64,000 nucleotides of DNA from Clostridium sp. (GCF_017888565.1 NZ_JAGHFX010000018.1:62001-126000); one strand, 5' to 3'; positions 1 to 9,318 are shown, counted from the first letter of the stretch. Numbers and translations: made by a program. Notes: generated by a model from the sequence alone, not told the origin.

Positions 1-759
1 GAAACTGTTGTATGGGGAGCAGCGTTTAATACACATCATGTTAAAAAAAGTATGTTAAAAAATATTTTAATAAATGAAAAATACATAAACATAATGTTGA
101 TACATGGTGATATATCAAACAATGATGAAGGAAATGATTATAATCCAATTACATTAAGAGATATAGAAGATAGTAGATTAGATTATATAGCCATAGGTCA
201 TAGACATAATTATAGTGGGATATTAAGGCAAAAAGATACTTGTTATGCTTATGCAGGATGTCCTCAGGGAAGAGGGTTTGATGAGCTTGGAGATAAAGGT
301 ATTATAGCTGGAGAAGTTTCAAAAGGAGCTGTAGATCTAAGATTTATTAGAACATCAAAAAGAAATTATTATGTAGTTGATGTAGATATAAGTAATTCTG
401 TAAGTTATGAAGAAATAAAAGAAAGAGTAATAAATTCTATAAGTGAGGAAGAAAGAAAAAATAATTTATATAAAGTTATTTTAAGGGGCGAAATAGAATC
501 TTATATGAATTTAAATGAAGATATAGTATTTGAGAAGATAAAAGATTATTTTTATTTTGTTAAAGTAATTGATAATACTGATGTAAAGCTAGATTTTGAT
601 AAAATATCAAAGGATTATTCCATTAAAGGAGTTTATGCGAGAAAGCTACTAGATAAAATGGAAGATGATGATTATGATGATGAAGTTCTAAAATTAGCTT
701 TAAAGATAGGAATACAATGCTTATCACATGAGGAAGTGAATTTGAATGATTATAAATAA
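1..759 (+). CDS. YhaO/SbcD-like metallophosphoesterase, 5' truncated
   Basis: This gene enters from the left edge: the reading frame is open from base 1, so the true start and the N-terminal metal-binding motifs lie outside the window. The visible part has the C-terminal half of a calcineurin-like phosphoesterase, including the metal-ligand motifs LIHGD and AIGHRH and the run YAGCPQGRGFDE, as in YhaO/SbcD DNA repair exonuclease subunits. A small alpha/beta capping region follows. Its last bases overlap the start of the downstream SMC-like ATPase gene by 14 bp, the usual arrangement for a nuclease-ATPase pair that acts on DNA ends. The family is clear. Whether it is closer to YhaO than to SbcD is inferred mainly from the partner's features. 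Confidence 0.8.
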   Translation, partial: ETVVWGAAFNTHHVKKSMLKNILINEKYINIMLIHGDISNNDEGNDYNPITLRDIEDSRLDYIAIGHRHNYSGILRQKDTCYAYAGCPQGRGFDELGDKGIIAGEVSKGAVDLRFIRTSKRNYYVVDVDISNSVSYEEIKERVINSISEEERKNNLYKVILRGEIESYMNLNEDIVFEKIKDYFYFVKVIDNTDVKLDFDKISKDYSIKGVYARKLLDKMEDDDYDDEVLKLALKIGIQCLSHEEVNLNDYK

Positions 760-3493
760 GATACATATTATTTCTTTTGCTGGATTAAAAGATAAGATAA
801 TTGAGCTAAGTGATGAAATAAATTTAATATATGGTGAAAATGAGAAAGGTAAAAGTACTATTCAAAATTTTATTAGGATTTGGCTGTATGGTATGAATTC
901 TAAAAGAAGTAAAGATATTAAAAGTAATGATAGAATAAGATTTATGCCTATTGATGGGGATAAGATAAGAGGTGAACTTCATGTATCACATAATAATAGA
1001 AAGTATATTATAAGAAGAAGTTTTGGATTAACTAAGAAGGAAGATACATCAGAGGTATTAGATGCTGAATCTGGAGATATAGTTTTAGATATACCAAAAG
1101 ATGAACCTGGAAAGTACTTTTTAAATGTAAACTCGTCTACATTCTTGAAAACATTATTTATTAGCCAATTAGGAGTATCAATTTCTAAAGATAAGGAAGA
1201 AGAAATAATAGATAGGGCAGCAAATTTGTTAGGTAGTGGAGAAGAAAATGTATCACTACAAAAGGCATTAGAAAAGTTAGATAATATAAAAAAGTCTATA
1301 ACTACAAGTAGAAAAAATGGAGAGTTGGATTTACTTAGAAATAAATACAATTTGCTAAATGAAGAAAGATATGAGGCTTATAAATTATCAGAAGCATGTA
1401 TAGATAAAGAACAGGCTTTAATTATTTTGAAAGATGATAGGGAAGAATTAAGAAAAGAACTTAAAAATTTAGATATATATAAAAAATATATGAAAAAAGC
1501 TAAACTTCAGAAAGAATATGAAGAAATCACTGAATATTTAAAGAAAAAAGAAGAGTTAAAGAAAAAAGAAAGATATATAGAAGAAAGTATATCTTCTAGA
1601 AATGGTGTAATAGATGAAGTTTTATTAAATGATATAAAGGATGAAAACTCTTTGTATTTTAGTATATTAGATATGAAGTCAGAAGAGGAAAAAAAGTTAA
1701 TAAGCAGTAAAGAAATTTATTCAAATAAGAGAAATGAATTTGAAAATTTATTTTTTATAGAAGATTTATCAAGTGAAGATAAGAATAAGTTTATGAAAGC
1801 TATTATGGAAAGAGAAAATCTAAAAGAGAAGATTAAGAACTATGAAACTCTAAATGGTGATATAAAGTTTATAAAAAAGGATATAGAAAAGAAGAAAGAC
1901 TATATAGGAAATGCCATAAACTTTAAAGATATAAGAAATGAAATAGGAAAGTTATTAGAAAAATATGAAGATAAGTTAAAAGAGCTTAAGTTTAAATTAG
2001 AGAGCTCTTCTAACAATGCAAAAGAAAAAAATATAGATATTAAATTGAAGAGTCAAAATAGGCTTATCAATTTATTAATTATAATTTTTTCTATTATTTT
2101 AGCTATATCGATTTTTTTATTTAGAAATAATTTGTTTTTGATAGTTATATTAACAGGAGCTCTAAGTCTTCTTGTATTTAAATCTTTTAATCTAAGAACA
2201 GAAATAAATAAAAGTGATAAACATAATAGTTTATTTAGCATTGATAAATTGGAAGAAGATATAAAGGATATAGAAAAGGATATTTTTAAATATACAAAGT
2301 TGGTTGGAGCAACTTCGTATGAAGATTTTATTAGAAAACTAAAACTTTTTGATGAGTTCATTTTGTATGAAGAAAAGCAAAATATAAAGATAACAGAAAA
2401 GGAAATTCAAGTTTCTGTTCTAAATATAAGGACAGTTGAAGAAAATTATAAAAATAACGAAGAGTATATAGAATATATATTAGATCTAGCAAAAACAAGA
2501 GATGTAAATGAAGTAATATTAATGCTATCTAAATACGAAGAAGTAAATAAGGATATTTTATCTTTAAAAATAGATATAGAAAAGGAAGAGCAATCAATAA
2601 ATAAATTAGAAAAAGAGCTTGAAATAAGAGAGAAAAGAATAAGAGAAAAACTTGAATTTATAGGCTTAGAAGATATAGATTTATTTAGTTTAGAAGAAAA
2701 GTTGCTAGAGATAAAACAAAAGGTAATGCAAAGAGATGAAATAGTTAGAACTTTAGAAAGTATAGATGAAACCTATAAAGCTTTAACTAAGGATAAGGAT
2801 ATTGATGCAATAAAGGAAGATTTAAAGGATATAATTAATGAAAATATAAATTATACTTATTCATCAGAAGAGGAGATAGATAATCAGATTTCAATAAAAT
2901 CAAATGAATTAATAGAAATCGAGAAAGCTATAAAAGATGTTGAAAATGATTTAAATAATCGATTTATAGGTAAAAGGGCTATACCGCAAATAGAAGAAGA
3001 AATAGAAGATGTAAGAGAAAAGATTAGTAAGTTTGAATTGAAGCTAAAAGCCACTGAACTAGCTATAGAAAAAATGAATGAATCTATAAGAGAAGTTAGA
3101 GGAAACTTTGGCAATATTTTAAATTCTACTGTTATAGAATATTTTAAGGATTTAACAAACAAAAGCTATGATGATGTTATGGTATCTGATTCATATGATA
3201 TGAAAGTAAGGAAGGGGTCAGAGGTGCTACCTGGCGCTATTTTAAGTAATGGAGCAAATGATCAACTATATTTATCATTAAGGCTAGCCTTTATTAATAT
3301 GATATATAAGGAAATTGATTTTCCGGTTATATTAGATGATGCTTTTGTGCAATATGATGATACTAGAACTGAAAAAGCTATTAATCTACTTTTAAGCTGT
3401 AAATTCAAGCAGTTATTAATATTCACATGCCAATCAAGAGAAAAGTATATATTTGAAAAGAAAAATATAGAAATTAATTATATTTCGCTGTAG
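746..3493 (+). CDS. YhaN-like SMC/Rad50-type AAA ATPase
   Basis: A 915-residue ATPase that should partner the overlapping upstream phosphoesterase in a Rad50-Mre11-like complex. The N-terminal Walker A is GENEKGKST near residue 30. An ABC signature-like LSNGANDQLYLSLR and the Walker B VILDDAF lie near the C-terminus, so the two halves of the head bracket a long Lys/Glu-rich coiled coil. Two hydrophobic segments sit in the middle of the coil at about residues 437-482, where SbcC would have a zinc hook. No CxxC hook is seen. A membrane hairpin at this point is a feature of YhaN-like proteins and argues against true SbcC. The ATG at 746 overlaps the end of the upstream gene, which suggests coupled translation. 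Confidence 0.8.
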   Translation: MIINKIHIISFAGLKDKIIELSDEINLIYGENEKGKSTIQNFIRIWLYGMNSKRSKDIKSNDRIRFMPIDGDKIRGELHVSHNNRKYIIRRSFGLTKKEDTSEVLDAESGDIVLDIPKDEPGKYFLNVNSSTFLKTLFISQLGVSISKDKEEEIIDRAANLLGSGEENVSLQKALEKLDNIKKSITTSRKNGELDLLRNKYNLLNEERYEAYKLSEACIDKEQALIILKDDREELRKELKNLDIYKKYMKKAKLQKEYEEITEYLKKKEELKKKERYIEESISSRNGVIDEVLLNDIKDENSLYFSILDMKSEEEKKLISSKEIYSNKRNEFENLFFIEDLSSEDKNKFMKAIMERENLKEKIKNYETLNGDIKFIKKDIEKKKDYIGNAINFKDIRNEIGKLLEKYEDKLKELKFKLESSSNNAKEKNIDIKLKSQNRLINLLIIIFSIILAISIFLFRNNLFLIVILTGALSLLVFKSFNLRTEINKSDKHNSLFSIDKLEEDIKDIEKDIFKYTKLVGATSYEDFIRKLKLFDEFILYEEKQNIKITEKEIQVSVLNIRTVEENYKNNEEYIEYILDLAKTRDVNEVILMLSKYEEVNKDILSLKIDIEKEEQSINKLEKELEIREKRIREKLEFIGLEDIDLFSLEEKLLEIKQKVMQRDEIVRTLESIDETYKALTKDKDIDAIKEDLKDIINENINYTYSSEEEIDNQISIKSNELIEIEKAIKDVENDLNNRFIGKRAIPQIEEEIEDVREKISKFELKLKATELAIEKMNESIREVRGNFGNILNSTVIEYFKDLTNKSYDDVMVSDSYDMKVRKGSEVLPGAILSNGANDQLYLSLRLAFINMIYKEIDFPVILDDAFVQYDDTRTEKAINLLLSCKFKQLLIFTCQSREKYIFEKKNIEINYISL

Positions 3494-3495
3494 TA

Positions 3496-3524
3496 TTGAC
3501 AATAATAGTATAAGAAGATAAAAT
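3496..3524 (+). promoter_or_regulatory. SigA-type promoter of the zinc-binding lipoprotein gene
   Basis: The -35 TTGACA (3496-3501) and -10 TAAAAT (3519-3524) are separated by 17 bp. They start 3 bp after the stop codon of the upstream ATPase gene, so the lipoprotein gene is its own transcription unit with a start near 3531. Confidence 0.65.
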
Positions 3525-3539
3525 TATACCAATGAATAA

Positions 3540-3554
3540 TGCAAATCATTTGCA
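3540..3554. promoter_or_regulatory. Candidate operator palindrome
   Basis: TGCAAAT-C-ATTTGCA is a perfect 7-bp dyad around one central base. It lies about 10 bp downstream of the predicted transcription start and just before the ribosome binding site, a position suited to repression. A zinc-responsive (Zur-like) regulator is an inference from the gene product; the motif is not the classical Bacillus Zur box. Confidence 0.4.
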
Positions 3555-3568
3555 AAAGAGGTGGAGAA

Positions 3569-4495
3569 ATGAAGAAAAAATTAGTAGGTGTAATTCTTGT
3601 GCTAGGAATTATATTTTCTTTTTCTGGATGTGTGGATAAAGGTAATGAGAATAGCAGTGAAAAATTAAGAGTAGGAGTTACAATCAATCCGCTAAAGGAT
3701 TTTACAGAAGCTATAGGTGGAGATAAAGTAGAGGTGTTTTCAATAATACCAGATGGTAGTGATGCACATAGCTTTGATCCAAAACCAAAGGATTTAAAAG
3801 ATTTAATAAATACTAATATGTTTGTGTATAATGGGCTTGACATGGAAGAATGGATAGATTCTGTTTTAAACACAGTTGAAGGTAAAGATATCAAAATAGT
3901 AGAAGCTAGTAATGGGATAGAGCCAATTAGTATATCAGAAGAGGATCATGAGCATGAAGAGGGAGAAGAAGAGCATAAGCATAGTGGAAATGACCCTCAT
4001 ATGTGGCTAAGTTTAAGCGATGCAACAAAACAAGCTGAGAACATAAAAAATAGTTTAGTTGAAATGGATCCGGAAAATAAAGATTACTATGAAAGTAATT
4101 ATGAAAAGTTAAAACAAGACTTTGCTAATTTACAAAATGAATATGAAAGTAAGTTTCAAGAAATAACAAATAAGGATTTTGTTACTGGACATGCAGCCTT
4201 TGCTTATTTATGTAGAGACTTTGGATTAACACAAAAAAGTATAGCTGATGTATTTGGAGAAGGCGAATTAACTCCAAAAAATTTAGAAACATTGATAAAT
4301 TACTGTAAAGAAAATAATGTTAAAGTTATATTTAGTGAATCTACAGCAAGTGCAAAAGAATCAGAAACTTTAGCAAGAGAAGTTGGAGCTAAAGTAGAGA
4401 AGATATATAGTCTTGAAACTAAAGAAGATGATAAAGGTTATTTAGAAGGTATGAAATATAATTTAGAAACTATATACAATTCATTAAAAAATTAA
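3569..4495 (+). CDS. Zinc-type ABC transporter substrate-binding lipoprotein (ZnuA/AdcA family)
   Basis: This is a secreted lipoprotein that captures a divalent metal, probably zinc. The signal peptide ends in the lipobox FSGC with Cys21 as the lipid anchor. The mature protein has the cluster A-I SBP signature (DAHSFDPKPKDL), an acidic His-rich loop (DHEHEEGEEEHKH) typical of zinc binders, then DPHMWLS and GHAAFAYLCRDFGL. The ATG at 3569 is chosen because GAGGTGGAG lies just upstream; the open frame extends 30 bp further but without a ribosome binding site. No permease or ATPase gene follows, so the rest of the transporter must be encoded elsewhere. A strong promoter and a palindrome precede the gene. 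Zinc over manganese is inferred from the His-rich loop. Confidence 0.85.
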   Translation: MKKKLVGVILVLGIIFSFSGCVDKGNENSSEKLRVGVTINPLKDFTEAIGGDKVEVFSIIPDGSDAHSFDPKPKDLKDLINTNMFVYNGLDMEEWIDSVLNTVEGKDIKIVEASNGIEPISISEEDHEHEEGEEEHKHSGNDPHMWLSLSDATKQAENIKNSLVEMDPENKDYYESNYEKLKQDFANLQNEYESKFQEITNKDFVTGHAAFAYLCRDFGLTQKSIADVFGEGELTPKNLETLINYCKENNVKVIFSESTASAKESETLAREVGAKVEKIYSLETKEDDKGYLEGMKYNLETIYNSLKN

Positions 4496-4540
4496 TCTCT
4501 ATATGTAAAATATAGTATTTTCAATAAAGATTTAAAAGAT

Positions 4541-4580
4541 ATCGGATAATAGGTATTAAGAGTTCCTATATCCGATTTTT
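4541..4580 (+). terminator. Rho-independent terminator
   Basis: ATCGGATA pairs with TATCCGAT, extended by AGG/CCT inside, and is followed by a T run. It lies 45 bp after the lipoprotein stop codon. Confidence 0.75.
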
Positions 4581-4864
4581 ATTATCTATTAGAAAATGTA
4601 TATAAGTTGTAATAGATATTCTATATTTATATTAATTATATTTATAATTGATAGTATTGAAGTAAAGCTATTGTTTTAGCAACTTGTATAAAAATTTAAA
4701 TACTATATGCTTTCAATTTTGTTGATTTACTTAAGTAAGTCTATTAACTTTTAATAATATAGAACTATAGTAATGAAGAAAATTAATTGAAACATATAGA
4801 TTTTAATATGGTAAAATTATTAAGTAAGGTATGATAAAATTGTTAAGTAAGGGTGGTGTAAATT
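4581..4864 (+). other. Intergenic region with a 23-bp tandem repeat before the MutS-like gene
   Basis: I see no gene in this AT-rich stretch. Its end holds two adjacent copies of a 23-bp unit (4808-4830 and 4831-4853, 20 of 23 identical). Each copy carries a TAAAAT (-10-like) box and an AAGTAAGG (ribosome-binding-like) box. The second copy supplies the actual binding site for the gene at 4865. Confidence 0.5.
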
Positions 4865-6664
4865 ATGAGTAAGGCATTAAGTTATTATGAAGGTGAAATT
4901 TCAAAATATGAAGAGAAAATAAAAAATATAAATGGAATTATAACTAAGCTTTCTACCGTAAGATTGATAATAGTTATTATGGCTGTATTATTGGCATATT
5001 ATTTTTACAAAGGAGAAAGTATAGCATACTTAATATCATCTATAGTTATATCTGTAAGTATATTTATTGTAGTAGCATATTATCATAACAAAAGAATTCA
5101 GGAAAAAAGAGAGTATGAAATTTATATAAATATAAATAAGAATGGTATAAATAGAATAAAAGGAACTTTTAAAGAAAAGGAAGATAAAGGAGAAGAATTC
5201 TTAAGAGATGATCATCCATTTGCAAGTGATCTAGATATATTTGGAAGAAACTCGCTTTTTCAAATGATTAATTCAACAAGGACTAAGTTTGGAAGGTCTA
5301 AATTATCTGAAATGTTAAATTTAAAGGTAATTCCAAGTAGAGAAGAAATATTAAAAAAGCAAGAAGCTATAAATGAGTTAGGTAAAAAAGTAGAGTGGAG
5401 ACAACGTCTAGAAGTTAAATCTACTATTAAAAAGAGCGGAACAAAAAATATAAATGAACTTTTAGAGTGGGCAAATGGGAAAAGTGAAATAAAACCATTA
5501 TTTAAGATAGTTCCCTATTTATTTATTGTAATTACTATGATATCAATAGTATTAGTAGTTTTAAAAATCTTACCAATAAGTTATGTAATTTTAGTTTTTA
5601 TGATTAATTACTTAGTAGTAAAAATACTTACAAAGGACCTAGTACAAATAATAAAGTTATTTGATAAACATAAAAAAGATATAGAAGCATATACAAATTT
5701 ATTGATACTTATAGATAGTGAAAATTTCGATTCTGTACTTTTAAAAGAGCTAAAGAATAAGATGAAATCCTCAGGTAAAAGCTGTGTTGAAGAAATGAAA
5801 TCACTTAAAAAACTAGTTGATTGGTTAGGTGATAGTTCATCTAATGCATATTATTTATTGTTAAACGTGACTGTATTATCAGATACTTTTATTCTAAGAA
5901 ATTTAGAAGAGTGGAGAAGGTTAAATGGAGATAAACTAGGACAATGGCTTAATATAATGGGTGAGTTTGAAGCTTTATCTAGTATATCTAATTTATCATT
6001 TGATTTTGATGAATGGAGTTATCCTACAATTAGCAATTTAGACGTGGTTGAAGGTATAAATATAGGTCATCCTATGTTAGGGGAAAGAGCTGTAGTTAAT
6101 AGTTTCACTTTAAATCATGATTCAAAAGTTGCTTTAATAACAGGTTCAAATATGTCTGGAAAAAGTACTTTTTTAAGAACTATTGGTTTAAATCTACTTT
6201 TGAGCTATATAGGAGCTCCTACTTGTAGTAATGGATTTACTTGTGGAGTTTTTAGTATATATACATGTATGAGAACTAAAGATAACTTAGAAGAAAGTAT
6301 ATCATCATTTTATGCTGAAATATTAAGAATAAAAATACTTATTGAAGCTGCTAAAAATGGAGAAAAGGTGTTTTTCTTATTGGATGAAATTTTTAAAGGT
6401 ACAAATTCAAAGGATAGACATGAAGGGGCACAGGTTCTTATAAATCAATTAGTAACTAACAATGCTATAGGGCTTGTTTCTACTCATGATTTAGAATTAT
6501 GCGATTTAGAAAAAACAAAGAAATGGATTAAAAATTATAACTTCCAAGAATACTATGAAAAAAATAATATCAAGTTTGATTATAAATTAAGAGAAGGAAG
6601 AAGCAAAACTCAAAATGCAGTTCATTTAATGAAGCTAGCGGGTATAGAATTTAATGATAATTAA
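4865..6664 (+). CDS. Membrane-embedded MutS-family ATPase
   Basis: A 599-residue protein that carries only the lever/core and ATPase parts of MutS. Two hydrophobic helices lie at about residues 33-48 and 53-73, and a second pair at about 215-257. Walker A is GSNMSGKST (427-435), Walker B is FFLLDEIFKGTNS, and STHD supplies the last ATPase motif. The mismatch-binding N-terminal domain of MutS1 and the Smr nuclease domain of MutS2 are both absent. A role in mismatch repair should therefore not be assumed; the helices place it in the membrane. Such membrane MutS homologues occur in Firmicutes, with no function that I can name. It is flanked by terminators on both sides, so it is a single-gene unit. 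Confidence 0.8.
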   Translation: MSKALSYYEGEISKYEEKIKNINGIITKLSTVRLIIVIMAVLLAYYFYKGESIAYLISSIVISVSIFIVVAYYHNKRIQEKREYEIYININKNGINRIKGTFKEKEDKGEEFLRDDHPFASDLDIFGRNSLFQMINSTRTKFGRSKLSEMLNLKVIPSREEILKKQEAINELGKKVEWRQRLEVKSTIKKSGTKNINELLEWANGKSEIKPLFKIVPYLFIVITMISIVLVVLKILPISYVILVFMINYLVVKILTKDLVQIIKLFDKHKKDIEAYTNLLILIDSENFDSVLLKELKNKMKSSGKSCVEEMKSLKKLVDWLGDSSSNAYYLLLNVTVLSDTFILRNLEEWRRLNGDKLGQWLNIMGEFEALSSISNLSFDFDEWSYPTISNLDVVEGINIGHPMLGERAVVNSFTLNHDSKVALITGSNMSGKSTFLRTIGLNLLLSYIGAPTCSNGFTCGVFSIYTCMRTKDNLEESISSFYAEILRIKILIEAAKNGEKVFFLLDEIFKGTNSKDRHEGAQVLINQLVTNNAIGLVSTHDLELCDLEKTKKWIKNYNFQEYYEKNNIKFDYKLREGRSKTQNAVHLMKLAGIEFNDN

Positions 6665-6750
6665 ATTGAACTATAGAAACTATCTTTCTATAGAAAAACT
6701 ACTAAATAAAAATGTAAAATTATTGATGTAATTTAAATAACTAAAAATTA

Positions 6751-6786
6751 ATTAATAAAAAACTCCTTTTGGAGTTTTTTATTAAT
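6751..6786. terminator. Bidirectional-type terminator hairpin
   Basis: A 16-bp stem with AAAACTCC/GGAGTTTT at its top and a TTTT loop, followed by a T-rich tail. It lies 90 bp after the MutS-like gene. Confidence 0.8.
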
Positions 6787-6926
6787 TTTACATTTTGAAT
6801 GTTAAAGCATATGTTGTATAGATAGTACTTTCAAATTTATTATTGTAAAAATTCTAAATAATAGTGAAAAGAATTTAAGAAAATGGCATAATATACCTAT
6901 AATAATAATTAATGAGAGGTATGCAA

Positions 6927-7826
6927 ATGGCGTTTATAATAATTGATTTAGAATTTAACAATCTAGAAGGAATACATAAGTATTATCCAAATATATTTGA
7001 AGATTATCCGTATTTACAAAATATAGATTTAGATAATGAAATAATAGAAATAGGTGCAATAAAACTAGATAATTATATGAAGCCGCTTGAAGAGTTTAAG
7101 ACATATATAAAACCATCTGTTATTCCTGTATTAAATCCAAAAATATCAGAAATAACAAACATTAAAGAAGTGGATTTAGAAAAAGGGGTAACATTCGAGG
7201 TAGGAATTGAAAATTTATCAAAAATTATAGGAGATGGAGATATTATTTGTTCTTGGGCAAAAGATGACATTATAGAAATAATTAATAATGCAGTATATCA
7301 TAAATATGATAATTTAGATTGGCTTAAAAATTACCTTGATTTACAAGAATATTCAACAAAAATATTAGGTAAAAAGAAATCACTTAGCTTGAAAAATGCC
7401 TTGGAAGAATTAAAGATAAGAATAGATAATAATAAATTACATGATGCTTTAAACGATGCTATTTATACTTCTTTAGTATTTAAAAGGATATATAATTCAA
7501 GAGCATTAAAAAGTTATATAATTAAAGATATCTATAATATGCCGGCAGTAGAGTTAAAAAACTTATCAGAGTATAAATTAGATTTAGATAAAATAAAATA
7601 CAAATGTCCTAAGTGCAATGTACATTTAGAGATTGAGTATGATTTTATACCTATAAAATGGAGATTTGTATCTCTTTGTAAATGTCCTAGGTGTAATAAT
7701 AAGATTTTAAATGAAGTAATAGTAAAAAAGACATTTAGTGGGGAAGAGGTATATAAAGAAATTTCTACTATTGTTGATGAAATAGAATATATGAATTATA
7801 GTTATAAAATAAAAAAAACTAGGTGA
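6927..7826 (+). CDS. DEDDh 3'-5' exonuclease (KapD-like) with C-terminal zinc ribbon
   Basis: The N-terminal 190 residues form a DnaQ-type exonuclease. The first motif is IIIDLE near residue 7, the second is NPKISEIT, and the last is HDALNDA, where His and Asp complete the DEDDh set. These enzymes remove nucleotides from 3' ends of RNA or DNA using two metal ions. The C-terminal 80 residues hold two CPKC/CPRC pairs (YKCPKCN and KCPRCN), probably a zinc ribbon that helps bind nucleic acid. I chose the ATG at 6927 because GAGAGGT lies six bases before it; upstream ATGs at 6912 and 6921 overlap this site. The substrate is unknown. Confidence 0.75.
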   Translation: MAFIIIDLEFNNLEGIHKYYPNIFEDYPYLQNIDLDNEIIEIGAIKLDNYMKPLEEFKTYIKPSVIPVLNPKISEITNIKEVDLEKGVTFEVGIENLSKIIGDGDIICSWAKDDIIEIINNAVYHKYDNLDWLKNYLDLQEYSTKILGKKKSLSLKNALEELKIRIDNNKLHDALNDAIYTSLVFKRIYNSRALKSYIIKDIYNMPAVELKNLSEYKLDLDKIKYKCPKCNVHLEIEYDFIPIKWRFVSLCKCPRCNNKILNEVIVKKTFSGEEVYKEISTIVDEIEYMNYSYKIKKTR

Positions 7827-7937
7827 TAAATTAATAAAATATTAAATAATTATAATTTTAAAACAATTACATTATAATTATGATAAAATGTATATGTGGC
7901 TTAGTTTTAAATTATAAGTATGGGAGATTGATAAAAT

Positions 7938-8354
7938 ATGAATATAGCATTTTTTTTAACACCTAAAAATGAGGTTATATATGAATATTTAGATGCAACC
8001 ATGAGACAAGTTATAGAGAGAATGGAACATCATGGATATACAGCTATTCCCTTAATAGATAAAGAAGGAAAATATGTTGGAACATTAACAGAGGGTGATT
8101 TGCTATGGAAGCTTAAAAATACCCCTGATTTAAATTTTAAAAATACTGAAAATGTTAGAATTATAGATATTCCAAGAAAAAGAAAGCATAAAAGTGTTTC
8201 AATAAATGCAGATGTAGAAAGCTTAATTTCACTTGCTACAAATCAAAATTTTGTACCAGTAGTAGACGATGAAGGAATATTTATTGGTATAATAAAAAGA
8301 AGTGATATAATTAATTATTGTTATGGTGAAATGAGAAAAAAGAAAATAGTATAA
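7938..8354 (+). CDS. CBS-domain protein
   Basis: A 138-residue soluble protein made of a CBS pair and nothing else. The first repeat is recognisable in HHGYTAIPLIDKEGKYVGTLTEGDLLW and the second in QNFVPVVDDEGIFIGIIKRSDII. CBS pairs bind adenine nucleotides and usually regulate a partner protein or report energy state. No catalytic or transport domain is attached, so it must act on another protein. It ends 24 bp before yaaA in the same direction and may be cotranscribed with it. The partner is not evident from the neighbourhood. Confidence 0.8.
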   Translation: MNIAFFLTPKNEVIYEYLDATMRQVIERMEHHGYTAIPLIDKEGKYVGTLTEGDLLWKLKNTPDLNFKNTENVRIIDIPRKRKHKSVSINADVESLISLATNQNFVPVVDDEGIFIGIIKRSDIINYCYGEMRKKKIV

Positions 8355-8378
8355 TCAGAATATATAGGAGGATTGGTT

Positions 8379-9146
8379 ATGATAATAGTTATTTCTCCTG
8401 CAAAAACTTTAGATTTTGAAGAAATAGATAATAACTTACCAATGAGTAAGCCGAGGTTTTTAGAAAAGTCGCAGGAAATTATGAATGAGTTAACTAAATA
8501 TGATAGTTACTCTTTAGAAAAGCTTATGAAGATAAGTACTAAATTAGCAACATTAAATAAAGATAGGATTGAGAAGTGGACAACTAATCTAGAAACTTCT
8601 AAACAAGCATTATTAGCTTTTAGAGGTGATGCTTATAGGGGGATGGACGTTGGTAGTTTATCTCACTCTGAGCTTTTTTATGCAAATGATCACTTAAGGA
8701 TTTTATCTGGTCTTTATGGAGTTTTAAGACCATTCGATGGAATAAATGAATATAGGTTAGAAATGGGAATAAAGTTACCAGTTAATGATTTAAAAGATTT
8801 ATATGAGTTTTGGGATGAAACTTTAGAAGAAAGTATATTAGATGAAATAAAGAATCATAAAAATAAGACTATAATTAATCTAGCATCTAAGGAGTATTTT
8901 AAATCTATTGAAGGATTGGATAATAGAGAAGAAGTCAATGTGATTACAATAACATTTAAGGAATTTAGAGGTGATAAGTATAAAATAATTTCCTTAAATG
9001 CTAAAAGAGCTAGAGGTATGATGTCTAGATATATAATTCAAAATGAGATAGAGGATATAGAGGATGTCAAAAAATTTAATTTAGATGGATATGAATTTAA
9101 TGAAGAAATGTCTACTGAAAAGGAATTAGTTTTTACTAGAGAATAG
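8379..9146 (+). CDS. yaaA: Peroxide stress protein YaaA (DUF328/UPF0246)
   Basis: A full-length 255-residue YaaA homologue. Family landmarks are the N-terminal ISPAKTLDF, then LSGLYGVLRPFD, YRLEMG, NLASKEYF and the C-terminal KRARGMMSRYII followed by FNEEMS. In E. coli YaaA limits free intracellular iron and so lowers DNA damage during peroxide stress, and it binds DNA; the same role here is inference. The ATG at 8379 has AGGAGG seven bases upstream; a TTG at 8373 abuts that site and is rejected. It lies 24 bp after the CBS-protein gene and is followed by a GC-rich hairpin that separates it from a convergent operon. Confidence 0.9.
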   Translation: MIIVISPAKTLDFEEIDNNLPMSKPRFLEKSQEIMNELTKYDSYSLEKLMKISTKLATLNKDRIEKWTTNLETSKQALLAFRGDAYRGMDVGSLSHSELFYANDHLRILSGLYGVLRPFDGINEYRLEMGIKLPVNDLKDLYEFWDETLEESILDEIKNHKNKTIINLASKEYFKSIEGLDNREEVNVITITFKEFRGDKYKIISLNAKRARGMMSRYIIQNEIEDIEDVKKFNLDGYEFNEEMSTEKELVFTRE

Positions 9147-9273
9147 TAAAAATGTAATAGTTAGAGAAGTGCTTTAGTAGGTTAATTTTAAATTTTGTAA
9201 TAATAGATTAAAAAGATTTATATGTTGCATATTTTAATAGTATATGATTGTTAGAATAAGTAAATTATATGAG

Positions 9274-9318
9274 AACAAAGGGGGTCGCGAAACGCGATCC
9301 CCCTTGTTATATATTGAG
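9274..9318. terminator. GC-rich hairpin between convergent operons
   Basis: The GGGGGTCGCG and CGCGATCCCCC arms close over an AAA loop, with AACAA/TTGTT at the base. It is by far the most GC-rich stretch of the surroundings. It lies between yaaA (+) and the PspA operon (-), so it probably stops transcription from both sides, although the U tails are weak. Confidence 0.55.

Noticed and set aside
746..3493. Calling the ATPase SbcC
   Set aside because: It has two hydrophobic helices in the coiled coil and no CxxC zinc hook, which fits YhaN-like proteins better.
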